A DNA stretch of 40,097 nt. Source: a virus. Under the pieces are notes generated by a model that saw only the letters and a list, made by a program, of their open reading frames with translations, did not search any database and was not told where the DNA came from. The translations under genes were made by a program, and so were the position numbers. The DNA is taken from IMG/VR virus record IMGVR_UViG_3300023500_000011, positions 1 to 40,097 of that record; one strand, 5' to 3'. Of the stretch, positions 1 through 7,020 are shown in pieces (the first letter of the stretch is position 1; every line of letters begins with the position of its first letter).

Positions 1-81
1 AAGGAAAAGAGACTTGACGACTTGGAAGGAAATCAAAAAGAAATTTTCCATAGGCTTCAAGAGCTGGAGAAACAAGTATGA
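1..81 (+). CDS. 3' end of membrane-anchored coiled-coil protein (partial copy)
   Basis: This is the last 26 codons plus stop of the gene given in full at 39827-40051, present here only because of the 127-base overlap. It is a charged, helix-forming tail rich in Lys, Glu and Leu. Its TGA overlaps the ATG of the next gene (ATGA), as is usual in this genome. It should not be counted as a separate gene. Confidence 0.9.
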   Translation, partial: KEKRLDDLEGNQKEIFHRLQELEKQV

Positions 82-127
82 GCTACGCAACAAAAGACGA
101 AGTAAAAACGATGTTCAGGGATTTCGC
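1..127. repeat. Terminal direct repeat, left copy (circle closure)
   Basis: These 127 bases are identical to 39971-40097. They contain the 3' end of the small membrane-anchored gene and the first 50 bases of the next gene. The repeat cuts through genes and has no hairpin or other signal of its own. The length equals a commonly used maximum assembly k-mer (127), so the simplest reading is an assembly overlap marking a circular or permuted genome rather than a physical terminal repeat. Confidence 0.95.
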
Positions 128-539
128 CGACAACAGCGAGGCGGCAGTCGTCGACACAGAGATTGATCTATTCTTAACGAATACAACTTCTGTTATAAAC
201 GCCAAAGTGGGAACTCTTTATTCCATGCCTATAACTCTTCTTACAAACCCTGAATCTTTCGCAATTCTTAAGCAGCTTCAGATGTTTAAAGTCGCAGGAA
301 TTATTGACGACATTTTAAATGACTATGCTGAAGCTGATAAGAAACCTATGTGGGATAAAAAAGCTATGGCGCTTTTAAATGAAATCATCCCGCCTATTAA
401 CCCTAAAACGTGTAAGCAATGCGAGCCGACTTTAAAACTTCCTGACGCGATTTATACTGGGACCGCTACTCAAAAAAATCGAATGACAATTTCTAAAACA
501 TCAGGAGTTATTTTTAAGAAAGGGGAGAATAATTGGTAG
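78..539 (+). CDS. Head-tail connector, Mu gp36/DUF1320-like
   Basis: The 153-aa protein opens with the pattern typical of DUF1320 (Mu gp36-like) head-completion proteins: MSYATKDEV, then an acidic stretch, an alpha-helical core around INAKVGTLYSMPI, and a C-terminal helical region. Proteins of this type join the portal ring to the tail in Mu-like and related phages. The gene follows the head genes across the circle junction and precedes a tail-completion protein, the expected place. The start overlaps the previous stop (ATGA). Assignment rests on motif resemblance and position only. Confidence 0.6.
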   Translation: MSYATKDEVKTMFRDFADNSEAAVVDTEIDLFLTNTTSVINAKVGTLYSMPITLLTNPESFAILKQLQMFKVAGIIDDILNDYAEADKKPMWDKKAMALLNEIIPPINPKTCKQCEPTLKLPDAIYTGTATQKNRMTISKTSGVIFKKGENNW

Positions 540-1108
540 TAGAATCTAACGCATTTTCATGGACAATTGAGAACCAAGTAAAGTTCCAAAAGTCGCTTGA
601 TAGGTTAGGCAAACTTACCTCTGATTTTCGTATACCGTATAGGTTAATAGCTTCTGATTTCTATAGATCGCAGAAACAACTTTTTAAACTTCAAGGTGCT
701 GGGCTTTATAACCCTTTAGGCGGGTTTAATTTTTCTCTTGTAGAGGCTAACGGCTTAAGCCGTAGACGAAATGCGGAAGACGAAAAAGAAAGAAGGACTG
801 GGCATGCTTGGAACCCTATATTGCTTGGGGAGACCGGAGACCTTAGAGACTCCACGCTTTCTAAGGACCATAAATACTCAATCTTTTTTCTAGGAAGGCA
901 AGAGTTAAGCATCGGCTCCTCCGTACCTTACGGCCCCTTTCACCAGTCAGACAAAGGTAGAGAAACTATGCCTGAAAGAAAGTTTATCTTTATAGATGGT
1001 GGAGCTGGGGATAAGTCTAAAGGCTCAGGAATAAACGGCCGTAGAGAAAGGTGGAAGTCAATAGTGCAAGACCATATTAAACAATTAGTAACTGGAAGGG
1101 TTCTATAA
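533..1108 (+). CDS. Tail completion / virion morphogenesis protein (Mu gpG-like)
   Basis: 191 aa, read from a TTG start at 533 that overlaps the previous stop. AGGGGAG at 521-527 is correctly spaced and decides this start. The central and C-terminal part has the layout of the phage virion morphogenesis family (Phage_tail_S) or HK97 gp10-like proteins: a Trp-Asn-Pro segment, TGDLRDS (about 101-107), then a VPYGPFHQ motif and a MPERKFI motif. These proteins act at the head-tail joint or tail terminator. The N-terminal third is not recognisable. Confidence 0.55.
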   Translation: MVVESNAFSWTIENQVKFQKSLDRLGKLTSDFRIPYRLIASDFYRSQKQLFKLQGAGLYNPLGGFNFSLVEANGLSRRRNAEDEKERRTGHAWNPILLGETGDLRDSTLSKDHKYSIFFLGRQELSIGSSVPYGPFHQSDKGRETMPERKFIFIDGGAGDKSKGSGINGRRERWKSIVQDHIKQLVTGRVL

Positions 1109-1608
1109 TGTTATACGATGAAGAGTTTATGATTTCAGATATTGAAACTTTGTTTAAGGATAAACTTAACTCTGAGATTGACCTTGTTAACGCTGAAAAG
1201 GGAAGTGTCTCAGGCGATGCGCTTTTCATCCCGAACATCCCAACAGATAAGTATAACTTTGAAACAATGAATAAATCTTTATTAAATTATAGAGGTTTCT
1301 TTGTGATGTATGGGATTGCTGATACACCTATCAAAGAGCAACAGCAAGGTAATTATATTGAAGACTTAACTATATCATTTGAAGTAAGCACAATAGATAA
1401 TGGAAGTAAGAACTTAACAAATAAATTTTACCAATTGCTTCGTTATAGAAGGGCGTTAAAAGCGGTTATCATGAAAAATCCTGAAGTATTTCGGGGTTAT
1501 GCTACACCACTAGTTGGAAGCCTCAGGCCAACAGCGTTCCCTTATGACAAACAAAAAGCAATTCTTTCGATAGGCATAACTATCAAAGCCTCGGTAACAG
1601 CCTATTAA
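1108..1608 (+). CDS. Probable tail terminator / head-tail joining protein
   Basis: 166 aa, soluble, without membrane segments. Length, mixed alpha/beta look and place between a tail-completion protein and the tail tube gene suit a tail terminator (a ring protein that caps the tail tube), but I see no diagnostic motif. The ATG is preceded by GGAAGGG and overlaps the preceding stop. Functional call is from gene order. Confidence 0.4.
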   Translation: MLYDEEFMISDIETLFKDKLNSEIDLVNAEKGSVSGDALFIPNIPTDKYNFETMNKSLLNYRGFFVMYGIADTPIKEQQQGNYIEDLTISFEVSTIDNGSKNLTNKFYQLLRYRRALKAVIMKNPEVFRGYATPLVGSLRPTAFPYDKQKAILSIGITIKASVTAY

Positions 1609-1618
1609 GGAGACGAGT

Positions 1619-1798
1619 ATGAAGGAAGAAGAAAAAAAATTACCGGTAAAAACTAAGAGTGGCCTAAAAGAGATTACTCCTCTACGTGATTTTGTGATTC
1701 ATTGCAATGAATTTCATTATGATCTTAAGAAGGGAAAGTCAATTGAAGTAGACTCGAGATTTTTGCCAAACCTTAAAACTGAAAAAGTTATTAAATAG
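1619..1798 (+). CDS. Small hypothetical tail-region protein (59 aa)
   Basis: An ATG at 1619 follows AAGGAG at 1607-1612 and gives a 59-aa, Lys/Glu-rich protein ending in TAG at 1796-1798, eight bases before the next start. The N-terminus is strongly charged (MKEEEKKLPVK). Exact packing between two tail genes and a good ribosome binding site argue that it is real. No family recognised. Similar short proteins in this place can be accessory tail or joint proteins, but that is only inference. Confidence 0.65.
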   Translation: MKEEEKKLPVKTKSGLKEITPLRDFVIHCNEFHYDLKKGKSIEVDSRFLPNLKTEKVIK

Positions 1799-1806
1799 GA
1801 GTATTT

Positions 1807-2703
1807 ATGTCTTTTGGTTACAATCGAATTAACTACGGAATTCATTCTATCTGTCCTTTCAGAATTAGCGATGGTCTTCCGTACGGAATTCTTAAAGTGC
1901 TTGGTGGCGGGACAATGACCCTATCAAGTGAATTTGAAGAGCTCTTCGGAGGTTCAAATAAATTTGCATGGGCCGTTGAAGCTAAAACCATTTCTAGTGA
2001 ATGGACTGCTACCGTAAAAAGTATGCCTGACTTTATGTTTGAATTATTTTTAGGCGCTTCAGTAGCTTCGACTGTTGCTTCTGCAGCTGGAACTGTAGGA
2101 GATTTTGCTAACGTTTCAAATACAAGCGTCCTTCAAGCGGCAGCTGGTATTGCGTCTGTTCAAGCTAAGGCAGGTTCAACTGTCGATCTTAAAGATGGTA
2201 TTTATATCATCAAAGCGGTATCGCCTACAACTGTAGATGTTTACGGCTTATCTGATCTAGAATTTAAGAAACTTGGCGCAGTCAACAGCTTAAGTTTTAT
2301 CGACGAAGCGCTTAAGGTCAACGCGGCTCCTCTTACAATTACAACTGGCGGAGCAGCTACTGAGATTTTAGGCCTTGGTGTTGAGATGCTTGGTGGTTCT
2401 GGAGCTATTGGTATGGCTGTCGGTGATACCGCAAGATTTTCTGTAAGGTCTGCGCATGCTGGTCTTTCTGAAATTTCTATCGGTTCAGCCTCAACAATTT
2501 TCCCAGAGCATAAGCAACTTTGTCTTGGGCAAAAACGCGCGAATGGGGACACTTTCGAGATGGAACTTTTCCGTGTTGTTGGTAGTGGCATGCCGATTCC
2601 TTTCGAGGAACAAACTTTTGCAATTCCTGAGCTAGCTATGAAGCTTGTTCAAGATTCTGTAGAAGATAAAGTAGCAGTTATTAGAGCGAAAAGAGGAGTC
2701 TAA
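1807..2703 (+). CDS. Major tail (tube) protein
   Basis: 298 aa. The Gly/Ala/Ser/Val-rich composition, predicted beta-rich body, lack of membrane segments and position before the tail chaperone and tape-measure genes fit a siphophage tail tube subunit. The middle (about 80-240) is low-complexity Ala/Val/Thr/Gly, perhaps an inserted surface domain. GGAG upstream of the ATG serves as ribosome binding site. A hairpin follows the stop. Sequence alone does not name the family. Confidence 0.6.
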   Translation: MSFGYNRINYGIHSICPFRISDGLPYGILKVLGGGTMTLSSEFEELFGGSNKFAWAVEAKTISSEWTATVKSMPDFMFELFLGASVASTVASAAGTVGDFANVSNTSVLQAAAGIASVQAKAGSTVDLKDGIYIIKAVSPTTVDVYGLSDLEFKKLGAVNSLSFIDEALKVNAAPLTITTGGAATEILGLGVEMLGGSGAIGMAVGDTARFSVRSAHAGLSEISIGSASTIFPEHKQLCLGQKRANGDTFEMELFRVVGSGMPIPFEEQTFAIPELAMKLVQDSVEDKVAVIRAKRGV

Positions 2704-2729
2704 TTCCGAATCACGGATGAGCCGGAATT
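2702..2729 (+). terminator. Hairpin after the tail tube gene
   Basis: AATTCCG (2702-2708) pairs with CGGAATT (2723-2729) around a 14-base loop and is followed by GCTTTT. The hairpin lies between a + strand gene and a convergent - strand gene, so it could end both transcripts. The short stem, large loop and weak T-run make it a weak terminator at best. Confidence 0.4.
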
Positions 2730-2753
2730 GCTTTTCAGTTAAGGGGGTGGGAT

Positions 2754-2966
2754 TTATTTCCTGCCCTTTTTCTTTTCCTCAAAGTCTTCTTTGCCGGGGA
2801 TAAAGTTCAACCCCGCATAGATCAAATACTCAGACAGATTTCCATCAGTATAAATATTAGCTTTGCATTGAAGGGCGTTCTTGACTGTTTCAGAACACCT
2901 AGCCTTTACATAAAAATTTCTAATCTTTTTCTGTTTTTTAAGTCTCATAGGAATATCATACCACAA
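2754..2966 (-). CDS. Small ribbon-helix-helix-like DNA-binding protein
   Basis: 70 aa from a TTG at 2966 with AAGAAGG just upstream. An alternative ATG at 2948 gives 64 aa but has no ribosome binding site. A basic N-terminus is followed by a strand-like NFYVKAR, a helix SETVKNALQCKAN, and GNLSEYLIYAGLNFI, the order of a MetJ/Arc ribbon-helix-helix domain, then a Lys-rich tail. It is the only minus-strand gene inside the late block and faces a divergent tail gene across a short region with direct repeats, an arrangement common for autoregulators. Function is inferred. Confidence 0.55.
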   Translation of the reverse strand: MWYDIPMRLKKQKKIRNFYVKARCSETVKNALQCKANIYTDGNLSEYLIYAGLNFIPGKEDFEEKKKGRK

Positions 2967-2980
2967 CGTGGCCTTCTTTT

Positions 2981-3001
2981 GTTACCGCACCGTGTTACCG
3001 C
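2981..3001. promoter_or_regulatory. Direct repeats GTTACCGC, possible operator
   Basis: GTTACCGC occurs at 2981-2988 and again at 2994-3001, 13 bases start to start, in the gap between the divergent RHH-like gene and the tail chaperone gene. Tandem short sites are typical targets of ribbon-helix-helix repressors. Binding by the neighbouring protein is inference. Confidence 0.4.
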
Positions 3002-3010
3002 TAAATAAAG

Positions 3011-3039
3011 GTGTCAAAAATGATAGAAAAATATATAAT
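3011..3039 (+). promoter_or_regulatory. Candidate promoter before the tail chaperone gene
   Basis: GTGTCA (3011-3016, four of six matches to the -35 consensus), a 17-base spacer and a perfect TATAAT (3034-3039). Transcription would begin near 3046, on the ATG of the next gene, so the message would be leaderless. It lies directly beside the GTTACCGC repeats. It may instead be chance AT-rich sequence. Confidence 0.4.
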
Positions 3040-3045
3040 AAAGAG

Positions 3046-3726
3046 ATGAGCACCACCATAACCGAATTAAATCCTTTAGGCCCTGTTCTTAAGATAAGGT
3101 CAAGAGAAATTTTGCTTTCCTTGGTCACTTTAGAAAAAGAGGTTTTATTCATAAGTCGTTATGGTTCTTTAGCTAAAATGTTTAATGCTTTAGCTGATGA
3201 AGGCGCTTTGATCTTTTCAATTATCTGGGACTTAGTAATTGACAAAAATAGGTTTGAAAATGATTTAGAGGTATTCCAAAAGTATATCCTAAAACATTGT
3301 GAGTCCGCTGAAGAGCTAGGCAAGAACCTTAGCAGCTGTTTAAATGAAGCTGTCAGCAAAGCCCAGCCAGTTATTAAAAATAAGAAACGCTATAAAGCAA
3401 TCCAAGAGATTAAGAACACGGGGATAGTAGACGCGGCCCCATGTTATGCAAGTTACTTTGATTCTATATCTAAAAGATATGGTTACACGTTAAAAGAGTT
3501 TTATGACTTAACCCTTAACCAACTTCATATCCTTTTAAATGTTATAGGTGATAAGTCTTACGAAGAACTTGAAGTTCAAGCCGCTTTACAAGGACGATCA
3601 TTAAAACCGCGTATGGACTTCGCAGACATTTCAGAAGAGCAAGAAGAAGAGCAAGAAGCTCAAGCCGCTGAAGCTGTTAAACTACTTCAGAAAAAATACC
3701 AAGAAAGGTTGAAAAATGGCAAGTGA
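3046..3726 (+). CDS. Probable tail assembly chaperone
   Basis: 226 aa from ATG 3046. An upstream GTG at 2968 would add 26 residues through the repeat and promoter region and is less likely. The protein is helical, with a hydrophobic N-terminal half, a second domain around YGYTLKEFYDLTLNQLHILL, and a very acidic, Gln-rich end. Location directly before the tape-measure gene, overlapping it by 11 bases, is the hallmark of tail assembly chaperones. In many phages this is split into two proteins by a ribosomal frameshift. Here one continuous frame seems to carry both parts. Confidence 0.55.
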   Translation: MSTTITELNPLGPVLKIRSREILLSLVTLEKEVLFISRYGSLAKMFNALADEGALIFSIIWDLVIDKNRFENDLEVFQKYILKHCESAEELGKNLSSCLNEAVSKAQPVIKNKKRYKAIQEIKNTGIVDAAPCYASYFDSISKRYGYTLKEFYDLTLNQLHILLNVIGDKSYEELEVQAALQGRSLKPRMDFADISEEQEEEQEAQAAEAVKLLQKKYQERLKNGK

Positions 3727-6604
3727 TAATACTTTAATAATTCGGATAAACGGCTCGGCAAAAAGTTTCCTTGACGAAATAGATAAGGTTAAACAGAAAA
3801 CAGCGACTTTACAAAAAGCGTTAGCTAAGACTGCTAAAGTCTCCGCTACAGCTTTCGCAGGTTTTGCCGGGGTTATAGCTCTAGTGACTAAATCTTTTGC
3901 TGATTACGAAAAAGCTTTAGTGGGCGTAGGGAAGACTACAAATATAGAAGGCAAGCGTCTTCAAAAGTTTGGGCAAGAGTTTAAAAAGCTTTCCTCCGCT
4001 ATACCAATCTCAACAAACGAACTTCTAGGCATAGCACAAGCCGCAGGCCAATTAGGAATTGAAGGCGAAGAAAACCTTTTAAAGTTTACTGAGACGATTG
4101 CAAAACTTGGAGTTGCTACAGATTTGACGGGTGAACAAGCAGCGACATCTCTTGCAAGACTTCTAGGTTTAACAAAAGAAAGTGTCGGAAGTATCGACAA
4201 GCTGGGCTCTGTTCTAGTTGCGTTAGGAAACTCAAGTAAAGCTTCAGAATCAGAAATTCTAAAGATGGCTTTATCAGTTAGTAAAGCCACAACTGTTTTC
4301 GGAATCAGTTCTGGAGATGCAGCCGCCTTTGGTACGGTCTTAAAAGAACTTGGGCAAGAAGCACAACTAGGTGGCTCTGTAATTGGCAGGTCTTTTTTAA
4401 AGATTCAAAAAGCAATTGATGATGGAGGGCCTTCACTTGAAAGGCTGTCAGAACTAACAGGCATTGCGGGAGACCAATTAAAGCAAACGTTCCAAGAAGA
4501 CGCAGCTGGAGTTTTTAGGTCGTTCTTATCCGGGGTTGGTAACTTAGAAGGCGGTACTACTGCGCTCTTTAAAGAGCTTGAACGTTTTGGCTTAAAGGGC
4601 GATGAGATTAATAAGGTGCTGCCCGCACTTGCTCAAAATACTGAGCTACTTAATAAAGCTTTTAATACTACAGCTAAAGAACTTGCAAACCCTACAGCTC
4701 TTACTAAAGAAGCAGCCGCAGCTTTTGCAACCCTGTCTTCAACTGCTCAGCGGGTATCAAATAACTTTGACAACTTAAAAGCTTCTATAGGCGCAAAATT
4801 AGCCCCTACTATAACAGAACTTTTAGACGGTCTTAATACTTTTTTAATTTCTTTAACTAATCTTGACGATGAAATAGTTTCGAGCGTAGCATCGTTCTTA
4901 AAATGGGGCGCCATAATATCCGGCCTAGTGGCTACAGTAGCCGGTTTTCTAACCGGAGTTTTATCTCTGTCTGCAGCTATATCAGTTCTAGGCGCTTTCT
5001 TCCTTCCCGCAGCTGTTACAGCGTCGGCCTTTTGGATTGCGGTCACTGGGCCTATTGGATTAGCTGTTGCAGGTGTTGCTGCGCTAGCAGTTGGGTTTGT
5101 CGCGCTCAAGTCGGCTTTAAGTGATAGAGACCCTCCTAAAACTTTAACAGGCATTACTAACGAGCTTAAGAAAATAAACGAAGAAATTGACGGTCTTGAA
5201 GCCAGAAAAGGAAGCCTACGCGGTAGTGAGTTTGTTAACCTTAGAAGTTTAAAAGACCAGCGTGAAGAGCTTGAAAAGTTAAGAGAAGCCAAGATCAGAG
5301 CTTCTGAAGACTTTGGTACTGGAGAGCTGCTAGTAAGGCCTAAAGCCGACAATAGTAATTTTGACCCGTTACAAGGTATTGATAAAGCGATAACTGGCCC
5401 ACAAATTAACGCCGCTGAACAAGCGAACGTTGAAGAAGATAAAGCGATCGCAGCTAAAACTAAAGCTGAAGCTGAAGCCAGGGCTATTAAAGACGCGTTA
5501 GACGAAGAGCAACTAGCCAAGGACAAAGAAAAGGCAGCTGGGAAGGCTAAGCAAGAAGAGGAAGACGCTCAGAAAAGAATCGATACCCTTAAGACAACTA
5601 ATACTGAACTTAAAGCTATTAAAGAAGCAAGCGACGCAGAAGAAACAGCAGCAGACAAAGCGATCGCTGAAAGAAAACAAGAAATAGAAAACGGAAGAAT
5701 AGAAGCTAAGAAAATAAAGAACGCTGAAGAGCGCGATCTTACTCTACAAAATTTAGAACTACAACATGAAGAAGAACTAGCATCTATTGACGAGTTTGAA
5801 GCTACTAAAAGTGAAAGAGCCCTTGGACGCGCCGAAGAAAAAGCCGCTTTAGATGAAGCGCTAAGAGCTCTTACAAAAGAACAGCAAGCTCGGTTCAATG
5901 AAGAAGACCGTGCCTCTTTATCTTCTCAAATTGACACACAAAAAGAAGCTGAAAAGAAAGCATCAGAAACTAAAATCCAAAGACAGATAAAAGAACGAAA
6001 TCAATTCAAGCAAGACGAGATTAAATTTGGTACTCAGATTGCTACGCTTAAACAGTTTTTTGCTTCTCAAGAAGTACAAGGCGTCAAGAACGCTACTAAC
6101 CAACTTGTCCAATTAAGCAACTCAAGAAACTCAACTTTAAAGGGAATCGGAAAAGCAGCGGCCAGAGTTCAAGCGGCAATTAAAACCGCAGAAGGAGCTA
6201 TCTCAGCTTATGCTTCGTTAAGTGGAATACCTCTGATCGGTCCAGTATTAGGGGCCGCAGCGGCAGGCGCAATAATTGCCTTCGGAGTTGAGCAGCAACA
6301 AAAGATTTCTTCAGCCGCAACCGGTGGTTTTGTTCCACCTTCTGGTGGAGGCTCAAGGGACAGAACTAACATGCTGTTAGAACCCGGAGAATTAGTCGTG
6401 CCCCAAGCGTTAACCCCTAACTTTATTCAGTCAGTTGGAAATCCTGCTAACGGAGATTTCGCTAATGACGATTCAGGCGCGAGTAGCGGGGGCAGTTCAA
6501 GCACAATACAGCTTGAGGGCGATCTTATACAGAATGAAGAGTTTGTGTCAGCCTTGGCAACTGAACTTAGAAACCAACAAGAATTTGACAACGTGAGGAT
6601 ATAA
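3716..6604 (+). CDS. Tail tape measure protein
   Basis: 962 aa, the second longest protein in the genome. The N-terminal 360 residues follow the TP901-type tape-measure core (ADYEKALVGVGKTTNIEG; NELLGIAQAAGQLGI; LATSL-type helices). Hydrophobic segments lie at about 390-465. A long Ala/Glu/Lys coiled coil covers about 475-770, rich in KAEAEA-type repeats, and a hydrophobic Gly/Ala stretch lies at about 820-860. The motif GGFVPPSGGG...LLEPGELVVP near the C-terminus is widespread in tape measures. It sets tail length and is ejected with DNA. By the usual 1.5 angstrom per residue rule the tail would be near 140 nm. Confidence 0.92.
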   Translation: MASDNTLIIRINGSAKSFLDEIDKVKQKTATLQKALAKTAKVSATAFAGFAGVIALVTKSFADYEKALVGVGKTTNIEGKRLQKFGQEFKKLSSAIPISTNELLGIAQAAGQLGIEGEENLLKFTETIAKLGVATDLTGEQAATSLARLLGLTKESVGSIDKLGSVLVALGNSSKASESEILKMALSVSKATTVFGISSGDAAAFGTVLKELGQEAQLGGSVIGRSFLKIQKAIDDGGPSLERLSELTGIAGDQLKQTFQEDAAGVFRSFLSGVGNLEGGTTALFKELERFGLKGDEINKVLPALAQNTELLNKAFNTTAKELANPTALTKEAAAAFATLSSTAQRVSNNFDNLKASIGAKLAPTITELLDGLNTFLISLTNLDDEIVSSVASFLKWGAIISGLVATVAGFLTGVLSLSAAISVLGAFFLPAAVTASAFWIAVTGPIGLAVAGVAALAVGFVALKSALSDRDPPKTLTGITNELKKINEEIDGLEARKGSLRGSEFVNLRSLKDQREELEKLREAKIRASEDFGTGELLVRPKADNSNFDPLQGIDKAITGPQINAAEQANVEEDKAIAAKTKAEAEARAIKDALDEEQLAKDKEKAAGKAKQEEEDAQKRIDTLKTTNTELKAIKEASDAEETAADKAIAERKQEIENGRIEAKKIKNAEERDLTLQNLELQHEEELASIDEFEATKSERALGRAEEKAALDEALRALTKEQQARFNEEDRASLSSQIDTQKEAEKKASETKIQRQIKERNQFKQDEIKFGTQIATLKQFFASQEVQGVKNATNQLVQLSNSRNSTLKGIGKAAARVQAAIKTAEGAISAYASLSGIPLIGPVLGAAAAGAIIAFGVEQQQKISSAATGGFVPPSGGGSRDRTNMLLEPGELVVPQALTPNFIQSVGNPANGDFANDDSGASSGGSSSTIQLEGDLIQNEEFVSALATELRNQQEFDNVRI

Positions 6605-7020
6605 TGGCTAATTCAATACCTAAAATAGTTTATAATGCAGGAGCTGGCGACGTTACTATCCAATTTCAATATCCTCCTCAAGGTTTAGACTATGTAGGTA
6701 AGACTATAAAGTTTATCGGCCAAGTATCTGAGTCGTCTAACGGCAACTACCAAACCTCTGATAACTACACCGAAGATGAGCGGACTTTAAGATTTCGCCA
6801 AGTAAAAGAATCTATAAAAAACCAGCTAGAAACGTTCATGTTAACTTTTGCAGGCTCTAAAAGAAAAACTTTTAAGTACTTTGTAGACTCAGACGAAGTA
6901 AGTTTTATACAAGTACAAATGTCAAGGGGCCAAACAAGTTTCAGGCCAAAGAGAACAGGTTGGAATTCCGCGGGTGATTTTACTTACGAAATTAAGTTTA
7001 AAATGAGAAGGGTTCTATAG
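6604..7020 (+). CDS. Tail protein downstream of tape measure, possibly distal tail
   Basis: 138 aa, predicted mainly beta. Its start overlaps the tape-measure stop (TAATG). It occupies the position of distal tail (Dit-like) or minor tail proteins that join the tube to the tip hub. At 138 residues it is shorter than a typical Dit (about 200 or more). No domain is recognised with certainty. It ends in RRVL with a stop overlapping the next GTG start. Confidence 0.4.
   Translation: MANSIPKIVYNAGAGDVTIQFQYPPQGLDYVGKTIKFIGQVSESSNGNYQTSDNYTEDERTLRFRQVKESIKNQLETFMLTFAGSKRKTFKYFVDSDEVSFIQVQMSRGQTSFRPKRTGWNSAGDFTYEIKFKMRRVL

Noticed and set aside
2241-2591. 116-codon minus-strand frame opposite the tail tube gene
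   Set aside because: Antisense shadow of a real gene, with no ribosome binding site.
2968-3045. GTG-started extension of the tail chaperone
   Set aside because: It would translate through the GTTACCGC repeats and the promoter-like site; ATG 3046 gives a more natural protein.
3046-3726. Programmed frameshift in the tail chaperone
   Set aside because: The single frame already runs through both expected parts, and I found no convincing slippery site with a second frame.
4747-5526. 259-codon minus-strand frame opposite the tape measure
   Set aside because: Ser/Ala/Leu-rich antisense of a repetitive coding gene; no start signal and the + strand gene is certain.
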